Shown piece by piece: positions 18,966-28,087 of a stretch of 64,000 bases of DNA. Under the pieces are notes generated by a model. The model was given only the letters and a program-made list of their open reading frames with translations. It ran no database searches and had not been told where the DNA came from. Numbering within the stretch: position 1 is the stretch's first letter; the number at the start of each line of letters is the position of its first letter. The position numbers and the translations under genes are program-made. Source of the stretch: Heliorestis convoluta (GTDB taxonomy: Bacteria > Bacillota > Desulfitobacteriia > Heliobacteriales > Heliobacteriaceae); assembly GCF_009649955.1 (NCBI RefSeq), contig NZ_CP045875.1:1717501-1781500 (forward strand), in the 5' to 3' direction.

Positions 18966-21455
18966 ATGCAGAGACCTCTTGTGGTTTTTGTTTTATATAT
19001 GGCAATGGGTGTCGCTTTTGGCATTGCCCATGGAGAGTACTATCGCTATCCTCTTTCTCAAGATGTAATCGGCTTATGGCTTTCTTTGACCATCATTGCA
19101 GCATTGCTCTTCTATGTTGGTGATGCCTATCTTTTTCCAAAGCAAGGCCACTTCTTGAGGCCTCATAAAGCAATGCCAGCCCGATGGCTTCTTTATCTGC
19201 TAATCTTTACAATGGCTTGGTTTTATAGTTATCAACAAGCTCTTATTCCGTCTGATTTAGCAGAAGAAGAAAATAAGGCTATCTACGGAAAAGTTGTTTC
19301 CGTACAAGAAAGACCCACTCAACTTCTCTTTGATCTACGACGTCCCGATGGAGAAAAGATTCGAGTCAAGTACACAGGGCCACCATTGCCTCAAGAAGTT
19401 GTCATCGGACAAGCTCTTTCTCTCTCAGGAACTATCTATGTGCCCAGTCAACGAAGAAATCCCGGTGCTTTTGATTATCAAGCTTATCTGTGGCGTCAAG
19501 GGATTGCTCGAGAGATGACTCTTCGCTCTCCCGAATCTATCCGTTTTCTAGATTCTGAAGATAGAAACAGCCTCGTTATGGCCCTTGGAGCGAAAGCCTC
19601 TTCTCTACGCAATCAAATGATTTCTTTTATTCAAAATCACGGACCGCCTTCGGCAAGTGGCGTCATTGGTGGCATTATCTTTGGTGGCCAAGAAGGGCTC
19701 ACGGAAGAAGATCGGGAAGTTTTTCGAATTACAGGTGTAGCTCATGCGTTTGCTGTATCGGGTACAGCTGTAGGCGTCCTTGCAGGAACCGTTATGGTCC
19801 TTTTACGCAGTGGGCGACAGTGGCGCCTTCCTATCTGGCCAAGTATCTTAATTACAACAACCATTCTTTTCTTTTATGGTTTTATGACAGCTTTTCCGCC
19901 ATCTGTACAACGTGCTGTTTTAATGGCTTTAGGAGGACTCCTAGCCTACGGCTTTCAGAAAAAAGCCGACCCACCTACCATGATGGCAGCAGCAGCAATG
20001 GCGATTTTGCTCTACAATCCTTTAATGCTGGGGGATATCGGCTTTCAGATGTCTTTTGCTGCGACCTGGGGTATTTTATATTTTCTCCCTCTTTTTCAAC
20101 AGTGGCTAGGGGGACGCAATCTTCCTTTTTATCTAAAAGGACCTATTGCCATTTTGGCCTTATCCTTAGCGGCCCAGTTGGCAGTAGCACCTCTAACAAT
20201 CTATTACTTTAACTTGCTCTCCCTGTCTGGCTTTGTGGCCAATCTCGTAGCCGGCCTTTTTATTGCTACCGTCATTACCTTCGGCTTTGCCATTTTTCTT
20301 CTTCTCTTTCTTTGGGAGACAGGCGCATCCTATCTTCTCACTTCTCTCGCCCTAATCGTAGAAATAACAACCTACCTTTTGCGCAAGCTCTCTACAATAC
20401 CTGGCGCAGCTCTCACGGTCGCTACCCCTCATCCCCTACTTATGGTCGCCTATTATCTGGCTCTTATTGTAAGTCGCGAAGTCTACCTCAATAACATAAG
20501 CCCTAAAGTGCTGGCTTCTTTTCAAAGGGCTTTACTACCTGCCAGCGCGATCATCCTTCTGCTTTTCCTAGTACCATCCTTATTTACTCCCGCTACTGTA
20601 AAAGTAACCTTTATTGACGTGGGACAAGGTGACGCCATTTTTATTGAAACGCCAGAAGGAAAACGCATCCTCATCGATACACCAGGACCTGTAGGGTATC
20701 AGAGAGCACTGGGACAAGAAACTAGCAAAGAGAACCAACTTTTGACAGCACTTGCGAACAGAAGGCCCTACGATCCTGGTGAAAAAGTTGTGGCCGCTTT
20801 TTTTAATCATAAAGGAATTGGTCATATCGATCTGATAATCAATACGCATGCCGATCAAGATCATATTGGCGGTTTACTGTATCTAGTTCAAAATTTTTCA
20901 GTCGGACAGCTAATCCTTTCTCCGCCTCCGAAAGAAGTATTTACATATGAAGAATTAAAAAGCATTGCTCTTGATAAGAAGGTTCCTATCTGGGAAAGTC
21001 CCGCCCCGCTGAGCGATATTAGCCCTGACAAGAGGGTGGCTTTAACAGTACTCTATCCAGGAGAAAGAAGTCCTCAAGCCAATATAAATGACAGTTCCAT
21101 CGTCTTACTGTTACAACACCAAAATGTGCATATGCTTTTTACAGGCGATCTGGAAATCGAAGGACAAAGGGAACTAGCTTCCCTCGCAAAACAAGGAAAA
21201 GTAGATTTGCGAGCAGAGGTCGTCAAAATACCTCATCACGGTAGTAAATTTTTTGATGAACTTTTTGTGAAAGAGACAGAAGCCCAAATCGCTGTTATTA
21301 CGGTAGGTCGCAACTATTTCGGACATCCTTCTTCCGAAGCTTTAGAAGCTTGGGACTCTATAGGCTCTACCTTATTACGTACCGATCTTCATGGCGCTGT
21401 AACCATAGAAAGCAATGGACGTAGAATCTGGTACGAGACAGTGCGTTTTTTTTGA
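18966..21455 (+). CDS. comEC: DNA internalization competence protein ComEC/Rec2
   Basis: ComEC forms the channel for single-stranded DNA uptake in transformation. The N-terminal region has membrane segments and an OB-like domain (KVVSVQERPTQLLFDLRR). The central competence domain includes GVAHAFAVSGTAVGVLAG and FMTAFPPSVQRAVLMA. The C-terminal metallo-beta-lactamase-like domain carries FIDVGQGDAIFIETP, NTHADQDHIGG and KIPHHGSKF. At 829 residues it is full length. AGGAGGTGG precedes the ATG. comEA is not adjacent here; it lies at 30.3 kb on the other strand. comEB is not seen. Confidence 0.95.
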   Translation: MQRPLVVFVLYMAMGVAFGIAHGEYYRYPLSQDVIGLWLSLTIIAALLFYVGDAYLFPKQGHFLRPHKAMPARWLLYLLIFTMAWFYSYQQALIPSDLAEEENKAIYGKVVSVQERPTQLLFDLRRPDGEKIRVKYTGPPLPQEVVIGQALSLSGTIYVPSQRRNPGAFDYQAYLWRQGIAREMTLRSPESIRFLDSEDRNSLVMALGAKASSLRNQMISFIQNHGPPSASGVIGGIIFGGQEGLTEEDREVFRITGVAHAFAVSGTAVGVLAGTVMVLLRSGRQWRLPIWPSILITTTILFFYGFMTAFPPSVQRAVLMALGGLLAYGFQKKADPPTMMAAAAMAILLYNPLMLGDIGFQMSFAATWGILYFLPLFQQWLGGRNLPFYLKGPIAILALSLAAQLAVAPLTIYYFNLLSLSGFVANLVAGLFIATVITFGFAIFLLLFLWETGASYLLTSLALIVEITTYLLRKLSTIPGAALTVATPHPLLMVAYYLALIVSREVYLNNISPKVLASFQRALLPASAIILLLFLVPSLFTPATVKVTFIDVGQGDAIFIETPEGKRILIDTPGPVGYQRALGQETSKENQLLTALANRRPYDPGEKVVAAFFNHKGIGHIDLIINTHADQDHIGGLLYLVQNFSVGQLILSPPPKEVFTYEELKSIALDKKVPIWESPAPLSDISPDKRVALTVLYPGERSPQANINDSSIVLLLQHQNVHMLFTGDLEIEGQRELASLAKQGKVDLRAEVVKIPHHGSKFFDELFVKETEAQIAVITVGRNYFGHPSSEALEAWDSIGSTLLRTDLHGAVTIESNGRRIWYETVRFF

Positions 21456-21543
21456 GAAAATTTAACAGTCCATCAACCAGTATCTTTTCTTGTTTTGGAG
21501 AGATATTAACACGTGGAAAAATGGTTATGGAGGTTGAGTTAAA

Positions 21544-22344
21544 ATGGATAATCAAAGGTATAGAACACAACAAGCTCAGACAGGTTCAGGCATGAACGAG
21601 GGGACAACCTTCGGTGCTGGTATGTCCATTCCCTTTGGCTCAACTGTAGGTACAGGGGCGACCATGGGCGGTACAGGCATCAGTACAGGCATCGGTACAG
21701 GTATCGGTACAAGCATGCTGGGCTCACAATCCCTGTATGGTGGAACGACACAGCAGAATATGATAGTATCGCAGCAAAAAATCGGTGCTCATGAGTTAAT
21801 CATGACACATGAAATCCTTACAGGCACCATCGACTGCATTAATACCTTTGAACTATATCGTCCTCACATTAAAGACCAAAGGCTTTCTCAAATCGTTGAT
21901 CATCAGTTGCAACACATGCAATCAAACTATCAAAGTCTTGTATCTTTCCTGCAAAACCGTCAGGGGCAACCTACCTCTTCCTACCGTACACCGATTCAAA
22001 GCAGCCCAGCGTACGGATTGCGCAACCCAGCACCACAACAGCCTAATAGCAATATCAACCAAGTGGATGATCGCGATGTGGCTTCTGGTCTGTTAAGTTG
22101 CACCAAATCTTTGGCTATGAAAAGTACGATTGCAGCTCTAGAGTGTGCCGATCCAACACTTCGTCAAATTATAAGCAATTGCGTTCAATCTTGCATTAAT
22201 CAAGCTTACGAAACTTTCCAATATATGAACCAAAAAGGCATGTACCAAGTTCCTACTTTGGCTGCCAATACGACACAAACAATGATGAACACCTATCAAC
22301 CAACTGGATCCTTTGCAATGCAGGGGACTACGCAGTTGCAGTAG
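21544..22344 (+). CDS. CotF-family spore coat protein with Gly/Thr-rich N terminus
   Basis: The N-terminal 70 residues are Gly/Thr/Ser-rich and contain GTGIST/GIGTGIG repeats encoded by a 12-bp tandem repeat. Two four-helix-like segments follow: KIGAHELIMTHEILTGTIDC with HIKDQRLSQIVDHQLQHM, and DVASGLLSCTKSLAMKSTIA with CADPTLRQIISNCVQSCINQ. These resemble the Coat_F (PF07875) ferritin-like fold, with the C-terminal half being the recognisable domain. It ends YETFQYMNQKGMYQVPTL. It probably is a mother-cell coat component. It stands alone downstream of comEC. Confidence 0.82.
   Translation: MDNQRYRTQQAQTGSGMNEGTTFGAGMSIPFGSTVGTGATMGGTGISTGIGTGIGTSMLGSQSLYGGTTQQNMIVSQQKIGAHELIMTHEILTGTIDCINTFELYRPHIKDQRLSQIVDHQLQHMQSNYQSLVSFLQNRQGQPTSSYRTPIQSSPAYGLRNPAPQQPNSNINQVDDRDVASGLLSCTKSLAMKSTIAALECADPTLRQIISNCVQSCINQAYETFQYMNQKGMYQVPTLAANTTQTMMNTYQPTGSFAMQGTTQLQ
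21670..21717 (+). repeat. Four 12-bp tandem repeats in coat gene
   Basis: Units of the type GGTACAGGCATC repeat four times with single-base differences and encode Gly-Thr-Gly-Ile/Ser-Thr-Gly-Ile. Copy number may vary between strains. Confidence 0.85.
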
Positions 22345-22405
22345 CGGCTCGAAGCACCGTAGTAACACCGAGGTACGGTTCTGCGTTATTTATTAAACCT
22401 TGTGC

Positions 22406-22529
22406 TGGGGCAGGCGTTATTCATTCCTTCCGAAGAGACTCATGCCACGCCATAAGCGGCAGCAAAAGCTGCCTGAAAGGCTGAGGTCTGAGGTCCTCTC
22501 CCTCTAGGAGTGAATCAAAGGCCTGCCCT
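22406..22529. repeat. Solo, divergent copy of structured repeat module A
   Basis: This hairpin lies in the 390-base gene-free stretch between the coat gene and rarA. It has an outer stem GGGCAGGC / GCCTGCCC continuing as ATTCATTCC / GGAGTGAAT, the conserved internal loop (CATGCCAC on the 5' side, TGAGGTCTGA on the 3' side), and an apical GGCAGC-AAAA-GCTGCC hairpin. It shares the core with module A at 24450, 30498 and 57659, but its outer stem has different, still paired bases. Module B and terminal repeats are not found beside it. The rest of the gap holds the inverted repeat at 22655. Confidence 0.8.
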
Positions 22530-22654
22530 AGCTTTCGTCTTGCTTCTTATGACAAGTGTGAAGTGAATAAAGACATTGTACTGGTAACAAAAGAAACAGA
22601 GACAGCAATCGTTATATCACTATCTTCATCAGGTTCTTCCTCGTGAGAGTAGAC

Positions 22655-22683
22655 TTACCATAAAAAGGGCGCTTCTATGGTAA
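22655..22683 (+). promoter_or_regulatory. Inverted repeat overlapping a -10-like element before rarA
   Basis: An 8-bp perfect inverted repeat, TTACCATA / TATGGTAA, with a 13-base centre lies about 50 bases before rarA. Its right arm runs into TAAAAT, a possible -10. It could be an operator or a small mRNA hairpin. No clear -35 is seen. Confidence 0.35.
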
Positions 22684-22734
22684 AATAGGTAAAAAAGAAG
22701 ATCTCACTAGGATAAGAGAAAGGAAAAGCGAAAA

Positions 22735-24057
22735 ATGGATCTCTTTTCGTATCAACGAGAACAGAAAAAAGGAACAGAAGGTCCACTGGCTTATCGAATG
22801 CGCCCTCAGAATCTCGATGAAGTGGTTGGGCAGTCCCACTTAATAGGACCCGGCACCGCCTTACGACGAATGATTGAAGAAGATAACTTACATTCTCTCA
22901 TCCTTTATGGCCCCCCAGGAACGGGAAAAACGACTTTGGCCCAATTAATTGCCCGCAAAACGGAAAGTTATTTTGTAACCCTTTCTGCCGTTAGCAGCAA
23001 TTCAGCAGAAATCAAAAAAGCCATTCATAGCGCAGCAGAGCGTCTAGGCTATTACCAACAACGCACTATCTTGTTTATTGACGAAATCCATCGCTTTAAC
23101 AAGGCCCAGCAAGATTTGCTCCTCCCAGCCATAGAAGACGGTACAATCTTGTTAATTGGAGCCACTACAGAAAATCCACTATATGAAGTAAACGCTGCTT
23201 TAATCTCACGGTTGCGCGTCTATATGCTTTATCCTTTACAAGAAAATGAAGTACGATCTTTGCTGGAGAGAAGCCTCACCGATCCAGAACGAGGCTTAGG
23301 CCTTTCTGTGGCAACATTAACGGAAGAAGCTTTTGATCTCATTATCAGAGCTTCTAAAGGCGACGGCAGAGCGGCCTTGACTCTATTAGACATGATCATA
23401 ACAGTTCACGATCCTTCTGAAAAAGTAACAGCCCAGCAAGTCATGGAAGTAACGGGCCAGATGGCTACTTATTATGACAAAAAAGGCAGTGGCCACTATG
23501 ATACGATTTCTGCTTTCATTAAAAGCATACGCGGTTCAGACCCTGATGCCGCTTTGTTCTGGCTTGCTGTTATGCTAGAAGCGGGCGAAGATCCACTTTA
23601 TATCGCTCGCAGACTTATCATTCACGCTGCAGAAGACATTGGGCTTGCTGACCCAATGGCTCTTGTATTAGCCCAGTCGACAGCCGAAGCCGTCAAAATG
23701 GTAGGCTTGCCAGAAGGACAAATTCCACTGTCACAAGCAACCATTTATTTAGCGACAGCTCCCAAAAGCAATAGCGCCAAAAATGCAATCTATCAGGCCA
23801 GAGCCGCTGTACGAGAAAGCAAAGGCTTTCAAGTGCCTCCACACTTGGCTGACAGCTCTCATTCTCTTGCATCAAAAGTACTTCAAAAAGGGGAAGGCTA
23901 TCAGTACCCCCACGATTTTGGCGGCTATGTAAAACAAAGCTACCTGCCTCCCGAAATGGAAGGCAAATGCTTTTATCAGCCTACAGAACAAGGACAAGAA
24001 CATAGGATTAAAGAGTGGTTGCAAAAGCTGCAAAGCTATTTGCAACCGAATAGGTAG
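22735..24057 (+). CDS. rarA: Replication-associated recombination protein A (RarA/MgsA)
   Basis: RarA is an AAA+ ATPase related to clamp-loader subunits that acts at stalled replication forks. It has Walker [18 protein letters not shown] near residue 58, Walker [17 protein letters not shown], sensor segments [18 protein letters not shown], and the C-terminal tetramerisation domain with [25 protein letters not shown] and [18 protein letters not shown]. At 440 residues the length is normal. The ATG at 22735 follows a GAGAAAGGAAAAG stretch. It stands alone between two repeat copies. Confidence 0.95.
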   Translation: MDLFSYQREQKKGTEGPLAYRMRPQNLDEVVGQSHLIGPGTALRRMIEEDNLHSLILYGPPGTGKTTLAQLIARKTESYFVTLSAVSSNSAEIKKAIHSAAERLGYYQQRTILFIDEIHRFNKAQQDLLLPAIEDGTILLIGATTENPLYEVNAALISRLRVYMLYPLQENEVRSLLERSLTDPERGLGLSVATLTEEAFDLIIRASKGDGRAALTLLDMIITVHDPSEKVTAQQVMEVTGQMATYYDKKGSGHYDTISAFIKSIRGSDPDAALFWLAVMLEAGEDPLYIARRLIIHAAEDIGLADPMALVLAQSTAEAVKMVGLPEGQIPLSQATIYLATAPKSNSAKNAIYQARAAVRESKGFQVPPHLADSSHSLASKVLQKGEGYQYPHDFGGYVKQSYLPPEMEGKCFYQPTEQGQEHRIKEWLQKLQSYLQPNR

Positions 24058-24156
24058 CCTCTAGCATATATGTTCACAGGCTGTTACAGCATTGACCTAA
24101 AGCTACCTACCTGCTACCTGCTAAACATAAACAGTCATGCTCGACGAGCAGAACCA

Positions 24157-24602
24157 TTTGATGAAAAGCAACTTTTTCTGATTGCCGCCGTTGGGGTTAC
24201 TGCTTGCAGGGGCCTGGGCATCACGCTTTCCTCCGCTCTGGACTGGTCCCACGCTGTTACCGCCAGCAAGCTGGCGACAGCTGAGGTCCCAAGTCCCGCT
24301 CCGGAAAGCGTGATGCCCAGGCCCAGAAAGTTTTTGCTGATTGTTACTCCCATTGGCATTGCTTTGCGTAACTTTTTGCTATGTATACGCAACTGTCTAT
24401 TGCATTTGCAATAGGCCAAAACTCAGTCACAACCAGCAAAATGTACCTGGGGCAGGCGTTATGACTTCCTGGAGAGAGAGGACTTCAGACCTCAGCCTTT
24501 CACGCAGCTTGCTGCCGCTTATGGCGTGGGTAGGACCTTCGGAAGGAAATCATAACGCCTGACCCACCACAAAACTTTGCCAACCACTATGCGATTTTCC
24601 TT
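24157..24602 (+). mobile_element. Composite structured element, copy 1 (MITE/BIME-like)
   Basis: This element fills most of the 609-base gap between rarA and the BCCT gene. From left to right it has a terminal segment beginning TTTGATGAAAAGC, the tag GTTGGGGTTACT, module B (24211-24323, with a perfect 21-bp outer stem starting GGCCTGGGCATC), a linker with the palindrome CTATTGCATTTGCAATAG, module A (24450-24565), and a tail ending near GCGATTTTCC. The two modules carry the same core in opposite orientation. Edges are set by alignment to copies 2 and 3. The short ORF within it is not considered real. No transposase is present. The stretch 24058-24156 holds only a small TGCTCG/CGAGCA hairpin. 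Confidence 0.78.
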
Positions 24603-24666
24603 CTAATCATAAGTGGCTTTTTCGTATATCCTTAGCTCTTCGGCTCCTACCTAAAGCCATCTTGAT

Positions 24667-26196
24667 TTATTTTTCTTGTTGCCGAAAAAGCACTTCTAAC
24701 TGCTTGTTGCGCATACGATCTGAGCGAAAGCGTTCTTTATCTTCTTCTTCTAAAGACTTAATAATAGACATACACATAAAGACCATAATTACAGCAAAAG
24801 GCAAAGCGGCTACAATTGATGCGGTCTGTAAGCCCTGTAACCCTCCACTTAACAAAAGCACAGCCGCACTGGCTGATTGTAAAAAGCCCCAAGCTAACTT
24901 TACTCGTACGGATGGATTGAGCCTTCCTTCCGAAGAAAGCATCCCTAAGACAAAAGTAGCCGAATCAGCAGAAGTAATAAAAAAAGTGGTAATCAACAAA
25001 GTTGCTAGTATGGATAATAACAAACCAACAGGAAATTGCTCTAGCGTAATAAAAAGCGCTGACGATACATCGGCTTGTACAGCTTCTGCAATTCCACGAC
25101 CTTCAAACATCTCGAAGTGCAAAGCACTACCACCAAAGACAGAGAACCAGACAAAGCTAAAAAGACTTGGCACAAGCAAAACACCAAGAACGAATTCTCG
25201 AATTGTTCTTCCCTTAGAAACACGAGCAATAAAAGAACCGACAAAAGGTGCCCAAGCAATCCACCAAGCCCAGTAGAAAAGAGTCCAGTTGGCAATCCAT
25301 TCTCCTTTCGTAAAAGGAGTAAGGCGTAAGCTCATCTGAATAAAGTTTTGTAGATAGCCTCCCAAAGTTAAGGTGAAAAGATCGAAGATAAAAGAAGTAG
25401 GACCACTAAAAAGGGCAAAAAAGAGCAGACCCAGAGCAAGCTTTAGATTGATATTGCTTAAAGTCTTAATCCCCCGATTCAGGCCTGTACTCGCTGAAAT
25501 CATATAAAGCACCGTAACAACAGCAATAATGATCAATTGCGTTGTAATCACGTTCGGTATGCCCGTAAGATAGGACAGGCCGCCGTTGATTTGCAAGGCG
25601 CCCAATCCCAAAGAAGTAGCCACTCCAAAAACAGTTGCAATAATTGCCAAAGTATCGATGGCTTTACCAATAGGACCGTTCACTCTTTCTCCCAAAAGAG
25701 GATAAAAAGTATGGCTGATCAAGCCTTGATATCCTTTGCGAAAGTTAAAATAAGCCAAAGCCAGCGCAATTACTGTATAAATACCCCAGGGGTGAAGCCC
25801 CCAATGAAAGAAAGAATAACGCATGGCCATACGAGCAGCTTCTACACTTTCTTCAGCAACATCAAAAGGAGGCGCTGCATAGTGAAACATCGGTTCCGCC
25901 ACGCCCCAAAAAACGAGGCCAATGCCCATACCAGCACTAAAAAGCATGGCATACCAAGTAGGCTTTCCGTACTCAGGCTCATCATCGTCAGAGCCTAGCT
26001 TAATAGAACCATGCTTGCTAAAGGCCAGATAAAGAGAAAAAAGGAGAAAGCCAAAAGTGGCCAATAGATAAAACCAACCAAATTTCTCAATTGTAAAACC
26101 GAGCAGTCCTTCGGCCGTTGCCGTTAGCCCAGCAGGATGAATGGCACCCCAGAGTACAAAAAGAAAAATACAGGCCATGGAGATATAACGAACCAT
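24667..26196 (-). CDS. BCCT family transporter (betaine/carnitine/choline type)
   Basis: The protein has about 12 membrane segments and the BCCT pattern: SAGMGIGLVFWGVAEPMFHY, YSFFHWGLHPWGIYTVIALA, and YWAWWIAWAPFVGSFIARVSKGRTIREF, with FFITSADSATFVLGML later. These match Na+- or H+-coupled carriers of glycine betaine, choline or carnitine. The substrate cannot be fixed from the sequence, but osmoprotectant uptake is most likely. At 509 residues the length is normal, with a short N terminus that lacks the long acidic tail of some BetP proteins. ATG 26196 has GGAGGG at 26203-26208. It is a single gene. Confidence 0.92.
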   Translation of the reverse strand: MVRYISMACIFLFVLWGAIHPAGLTATAEGLLGFTIEKFGWFYLLATFGFLLFSLYLAFSKHGSIKLGSDDDEPEYGKPTWYAMLFSAGMGIGLVFWGVAEPMFHYAAPPFDVAEESVEAARMAMRYSFFHWGLHPWGIYTVIALALAYFNFRKGYQGLISHTFYPLLGERVNGPIGKAIDTLAIIATVFGVATSLGLGALQINGGLSYLTGIPNVITTQLIIIAVVTVLYMISASTGLNRGIKTLSNINLKLALGLLFFALFSGPTSFIFDLFTLTLGGYLQNFIQMSLRLTPFTKGEWIANWTLFYWAWWIAWAPFVGSFIARVSKGRTIREFVLGVLLVPSLFSFVWFSVFGGSALHFEMFEGRGIAEAVQADVSSALFITLEQFPVGLLLSILATLLITTFFITSADSATFVLGMLSSEGRLNPSVRVKLAWGFLQSASAAVLLLSGGLQGLQTASIVAALPFAVIMVFMCMSIIKSLEEEDKERFRSDRMRNKQLEVLFRQQEK

Positions 26197-26331
26197 GCAT
26201 ACCCTCCGTCGCCAAATCCTTACTAGACAAGCTAGACAGGATTTCCTTTTAATTCTTTCATCATTTTCTTACTCTAGTAATCCCGAACTGATTTTTTCTA
26301 TACAATTTAAAAATTTCTTCAATTTACCATC

Positions 26332-26360
26332 ATGACAAAAGATGGTGCACAGCATATAAT
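26332..26360 (+). promoter_or_regulatory. Promoter of the yolD-polymerase pair, with a LexA-like half-match
   Basis: ATGACA (26332-26337) and TATAAT (26355-26360) are 17 bases apart. Directly downstream lies GAAC, four bases, ATTC (26362-26373), one base away from the GAAC-N4-GTTC core of the Firmicute SOS box. The promoter is well supported; the operator is speculative. Confidence 0.6.
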
Positions 26361-26406
26361 AGAACTAAAATTCCTAGAAATTATATTCTCGGTAAGGAGG
26401 TTCTAT

Positions 26407-26760
26407 ATGCGTCAGCGTAGCCATACCTTTTTTGGTGAGAACCGACTCTGGCAAGGGTCACGAATGATCTTGCCAGAACACCGAGCTGGTTCCATCGAAA
26501 AAGTCTGTGAAGAAAGTCTCGCCGATAGCGCCATACCCTGCCCTACGCAAGACTATTTAGAAGAGTTACAAGGGCTCATTGAAACAGCAATCGCCCAAGG
26601 TACACATCTTACTTTGCTGGTCAAAGAAAAAAACTATGTCAAAGCAGTCCAAGGCAGGCCCCTTCGTCTCGGTCAACCGCCCGGTTTTTTACGTCTTGAA
26701 AAAGAAGGGACTTCCTTCTCCATTCCCATCACAGCCATTGTAGGTGTTGAAGAAGTATGA
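26407..26760 (+). CDS. YolD-like protein
   Basis: This 117-residue protein resembles the YolD family (PF08863), small proteins encoded next to Y-family DNA polymerases in Firmicutes and thought to play an UmuD-like accessory part. Its C-terminal half (HLTLLVKEKNYVKAVQGRPL then FLRLEKEGTSFSIPITAIVGV) fits the family's beta-rich region. I choose ATG 26407 because AAGGAGG lies 7 bases upstream; the longer in-frame extension lacks one. Its stop overlaps the polymerase start as ATGA, so the two are translationally coupled. Confidence 0.75.
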   Translation: MRQRSHTFFGENRLWQGSRMILPEHRAGSIEKVCEESLADSAIPCPTQDYLEELQGLIETAIAQGTHLTLLVKEKNYVKAVQGRPLRLGQPPGFLRLEKEGTSFSIPITAIVGVEEV

Positions 26761-27995
26761 GCCTTCAGAAAGAAGAAGCTACCATTTTACTGGCTGACAT
26801 GAACTCTTTCTACGCTAGCGTAGAGAGGGCTCACAATCCAGCGCTACAGGGCAAACCTGTCCTCGTCTGTGGCGATCCAGAGCGACGTCACGGCATTATC
26901 TTAGCGGCTTCACAAGAAGCGAAAGCCTATGGCATTAAGACAGCAATGACTGTCGGAGAAGCGCTGGCTCTCTGTCCAGAAGCGCAGTGCGTCTTACCTC
27001 GCATGGCTCTTTATCTTGAAATATCTTGGAAAATACAGCAAATCGCTCGCACTTTTTCACCGCTCGTAGAACCCTATAGCGTCGATGAGCTTTTTATAGA
27101 CACAGCCGGTACAGAGAAGATGGGTACGTCCGCTGAAGAAGTAGCCCATCGCTTTCGCCAACGCCTCCGCGAAGAGCTTAACATTCCCTGTTCGATTGGA
27201 ATGAGCCATAACAAATTCCTAGCCAAAATGGCTTGCGACATTGAAGCCAAGAAAAGCTCTCAAGGCATCGCCTTTTGGCGAAAAGAAGATATAGAAAAAA
27301 AGCTCCATCCTCTTCCCATCAGAAAAATGTTTATGATTGGTTCCCGCATGGAGCGCCATTTTCGTAACATGGGTCTTTTGACCATTGGAGACGTAGCACA
27401 CTATCCTGTCTATTATCTCACGAAGCGTTTCGGGCTCCGAGGTGAAATCTATCACCACCTGGCCTGGGGACGAGACGCCTCACCAGTCTTGCCACAATCG
27501 CTAGAAAATCCAAAAGGCATTGGCCATTCTATCACCTTGCCTCGAGACTACCACCAACTGGAAGACATTGAAACCGTTCTCTTAGAGCTTACTGATCAAG
27601 TCTGTAGTCGCGCTCGACGCCTGCAAAAAGCAGGTCGAACCCTCTCGCTTTCCCTTCGCTCCTACGATCTTACCAGAGGCTTTCATCGCCAATTCAGCCT
27701 TCCTGCGCCAACCAATCTTTCAGAGCAAGCCTTTCGTGCTGTCAAAATGCTCTTGCATCGTCACTGGAATGGCTTGCCCGTTCGTTCTGTTTCCGTAGGT
27801 CTTGATAACCTAGTAGACGATGAGATATTGCAACAAGAACTTTTTGTAGATCGGGCCCAACAAGATCGCCTGCATCGTGTTATAGACAGTGTTAGAGAAC
27901 GCTTCGGTACGACAGCCATTTTACGGGGCTGCTCCTTAACAACAGCAGGTGTTGCCAAAGATAGAGCCCGAAAAATCGGAGGGCACGAAGCCTAA
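26757..27995 (+). CDS. Y-family translesion DNA polymerase (UvrX/YqjW or DinB type)
   Basis: The protein has Y-family marks: LLADMNSFYASVERAHNPAL with the metal-binding aspartate, VCGDPERRHGIILAASQEAKAYGIKTAM (fingers, in adjoining pieces), the palm motif YSVDELFIDTAG with the DE pair, and SIGMSHNKFLAKMACDIEAK. The little-finger region follows GIGHSITLPRDYH. At 412 residues it is close to YqjW/UvrX and DinB length. The upstream YolD partner favours the UvrX/YqjW group. It carries out error-prone lesion bypass, and an SOS role is inferred. Confidence 0.92.
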   Translation: MSLQKEEATILLADMNSFYASVERAHNPALQGKPVLVCGDPERRHGIILAASQEAKAYGIKTAMTVGEALALCPEAQCVLPRMALYLEISWKIQQIARTFSPLVEPYSVDELFIDTAGTEKMGTSAEEVAHRFRQRLREELNIPCSIGMSHNKFLAKMACDIEAKKSSQGIAFWRKEDIEKKLHPLPIRKMFMIGSRMERHFRNMGLLTIGDVAHYPVYYLTKRFGLRGEIYHHLAWGRDASPVLPQSLENPKGIGHSITLPRDYHQLEDIETVLLELTDQVCSRARRLQKAGRTLSLSLRSYDLTRGFHRQFSLPAPTNLSEQAFRAVKMLLHRHWNGLPVRSVSVGLDNLVDDEILQQELFVDRAQQDRLHRVIDSVRERFGTTAILRGCSLTTAGVAKDRARKIGGHEA

Positions 27996-28004
27996 GATCG
28001 CAAT

Positions 28005-28049
28005 AAAAAACCCCCTGAAGCTCCAAAAAAGAACTTCAGGGGGTTTTTG
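28005..28049. terminator. Bidirectional terminator after the polymerase gene
   Basis: AAAAACCCCCTGAAG and CTTCAGGGGGTTTTT form a strong stem with A and T flanks, placed between two convergent genes. Confidence 0.92.
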
Positions 28050-28087
28050 ACTTTCAATAACTTTGGGCAAAGCAATTCATCAAAAGC

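Noticed and set aside
21670-21717. CRISPR-like short repeats
   Set aside because: They are contiguous 12-bp in-frame coding repeats without spacers, and no cas genes are present.
24341-24562. Short ORFs of 63-73 codons shared by the three composite elements (also at 30508-30720 and 57572-57763)
   Set aside because: They run through the hairpin arms, differ in start and frame between copies, lack ribosome sites, and are similar only because the DNA is a repeat.
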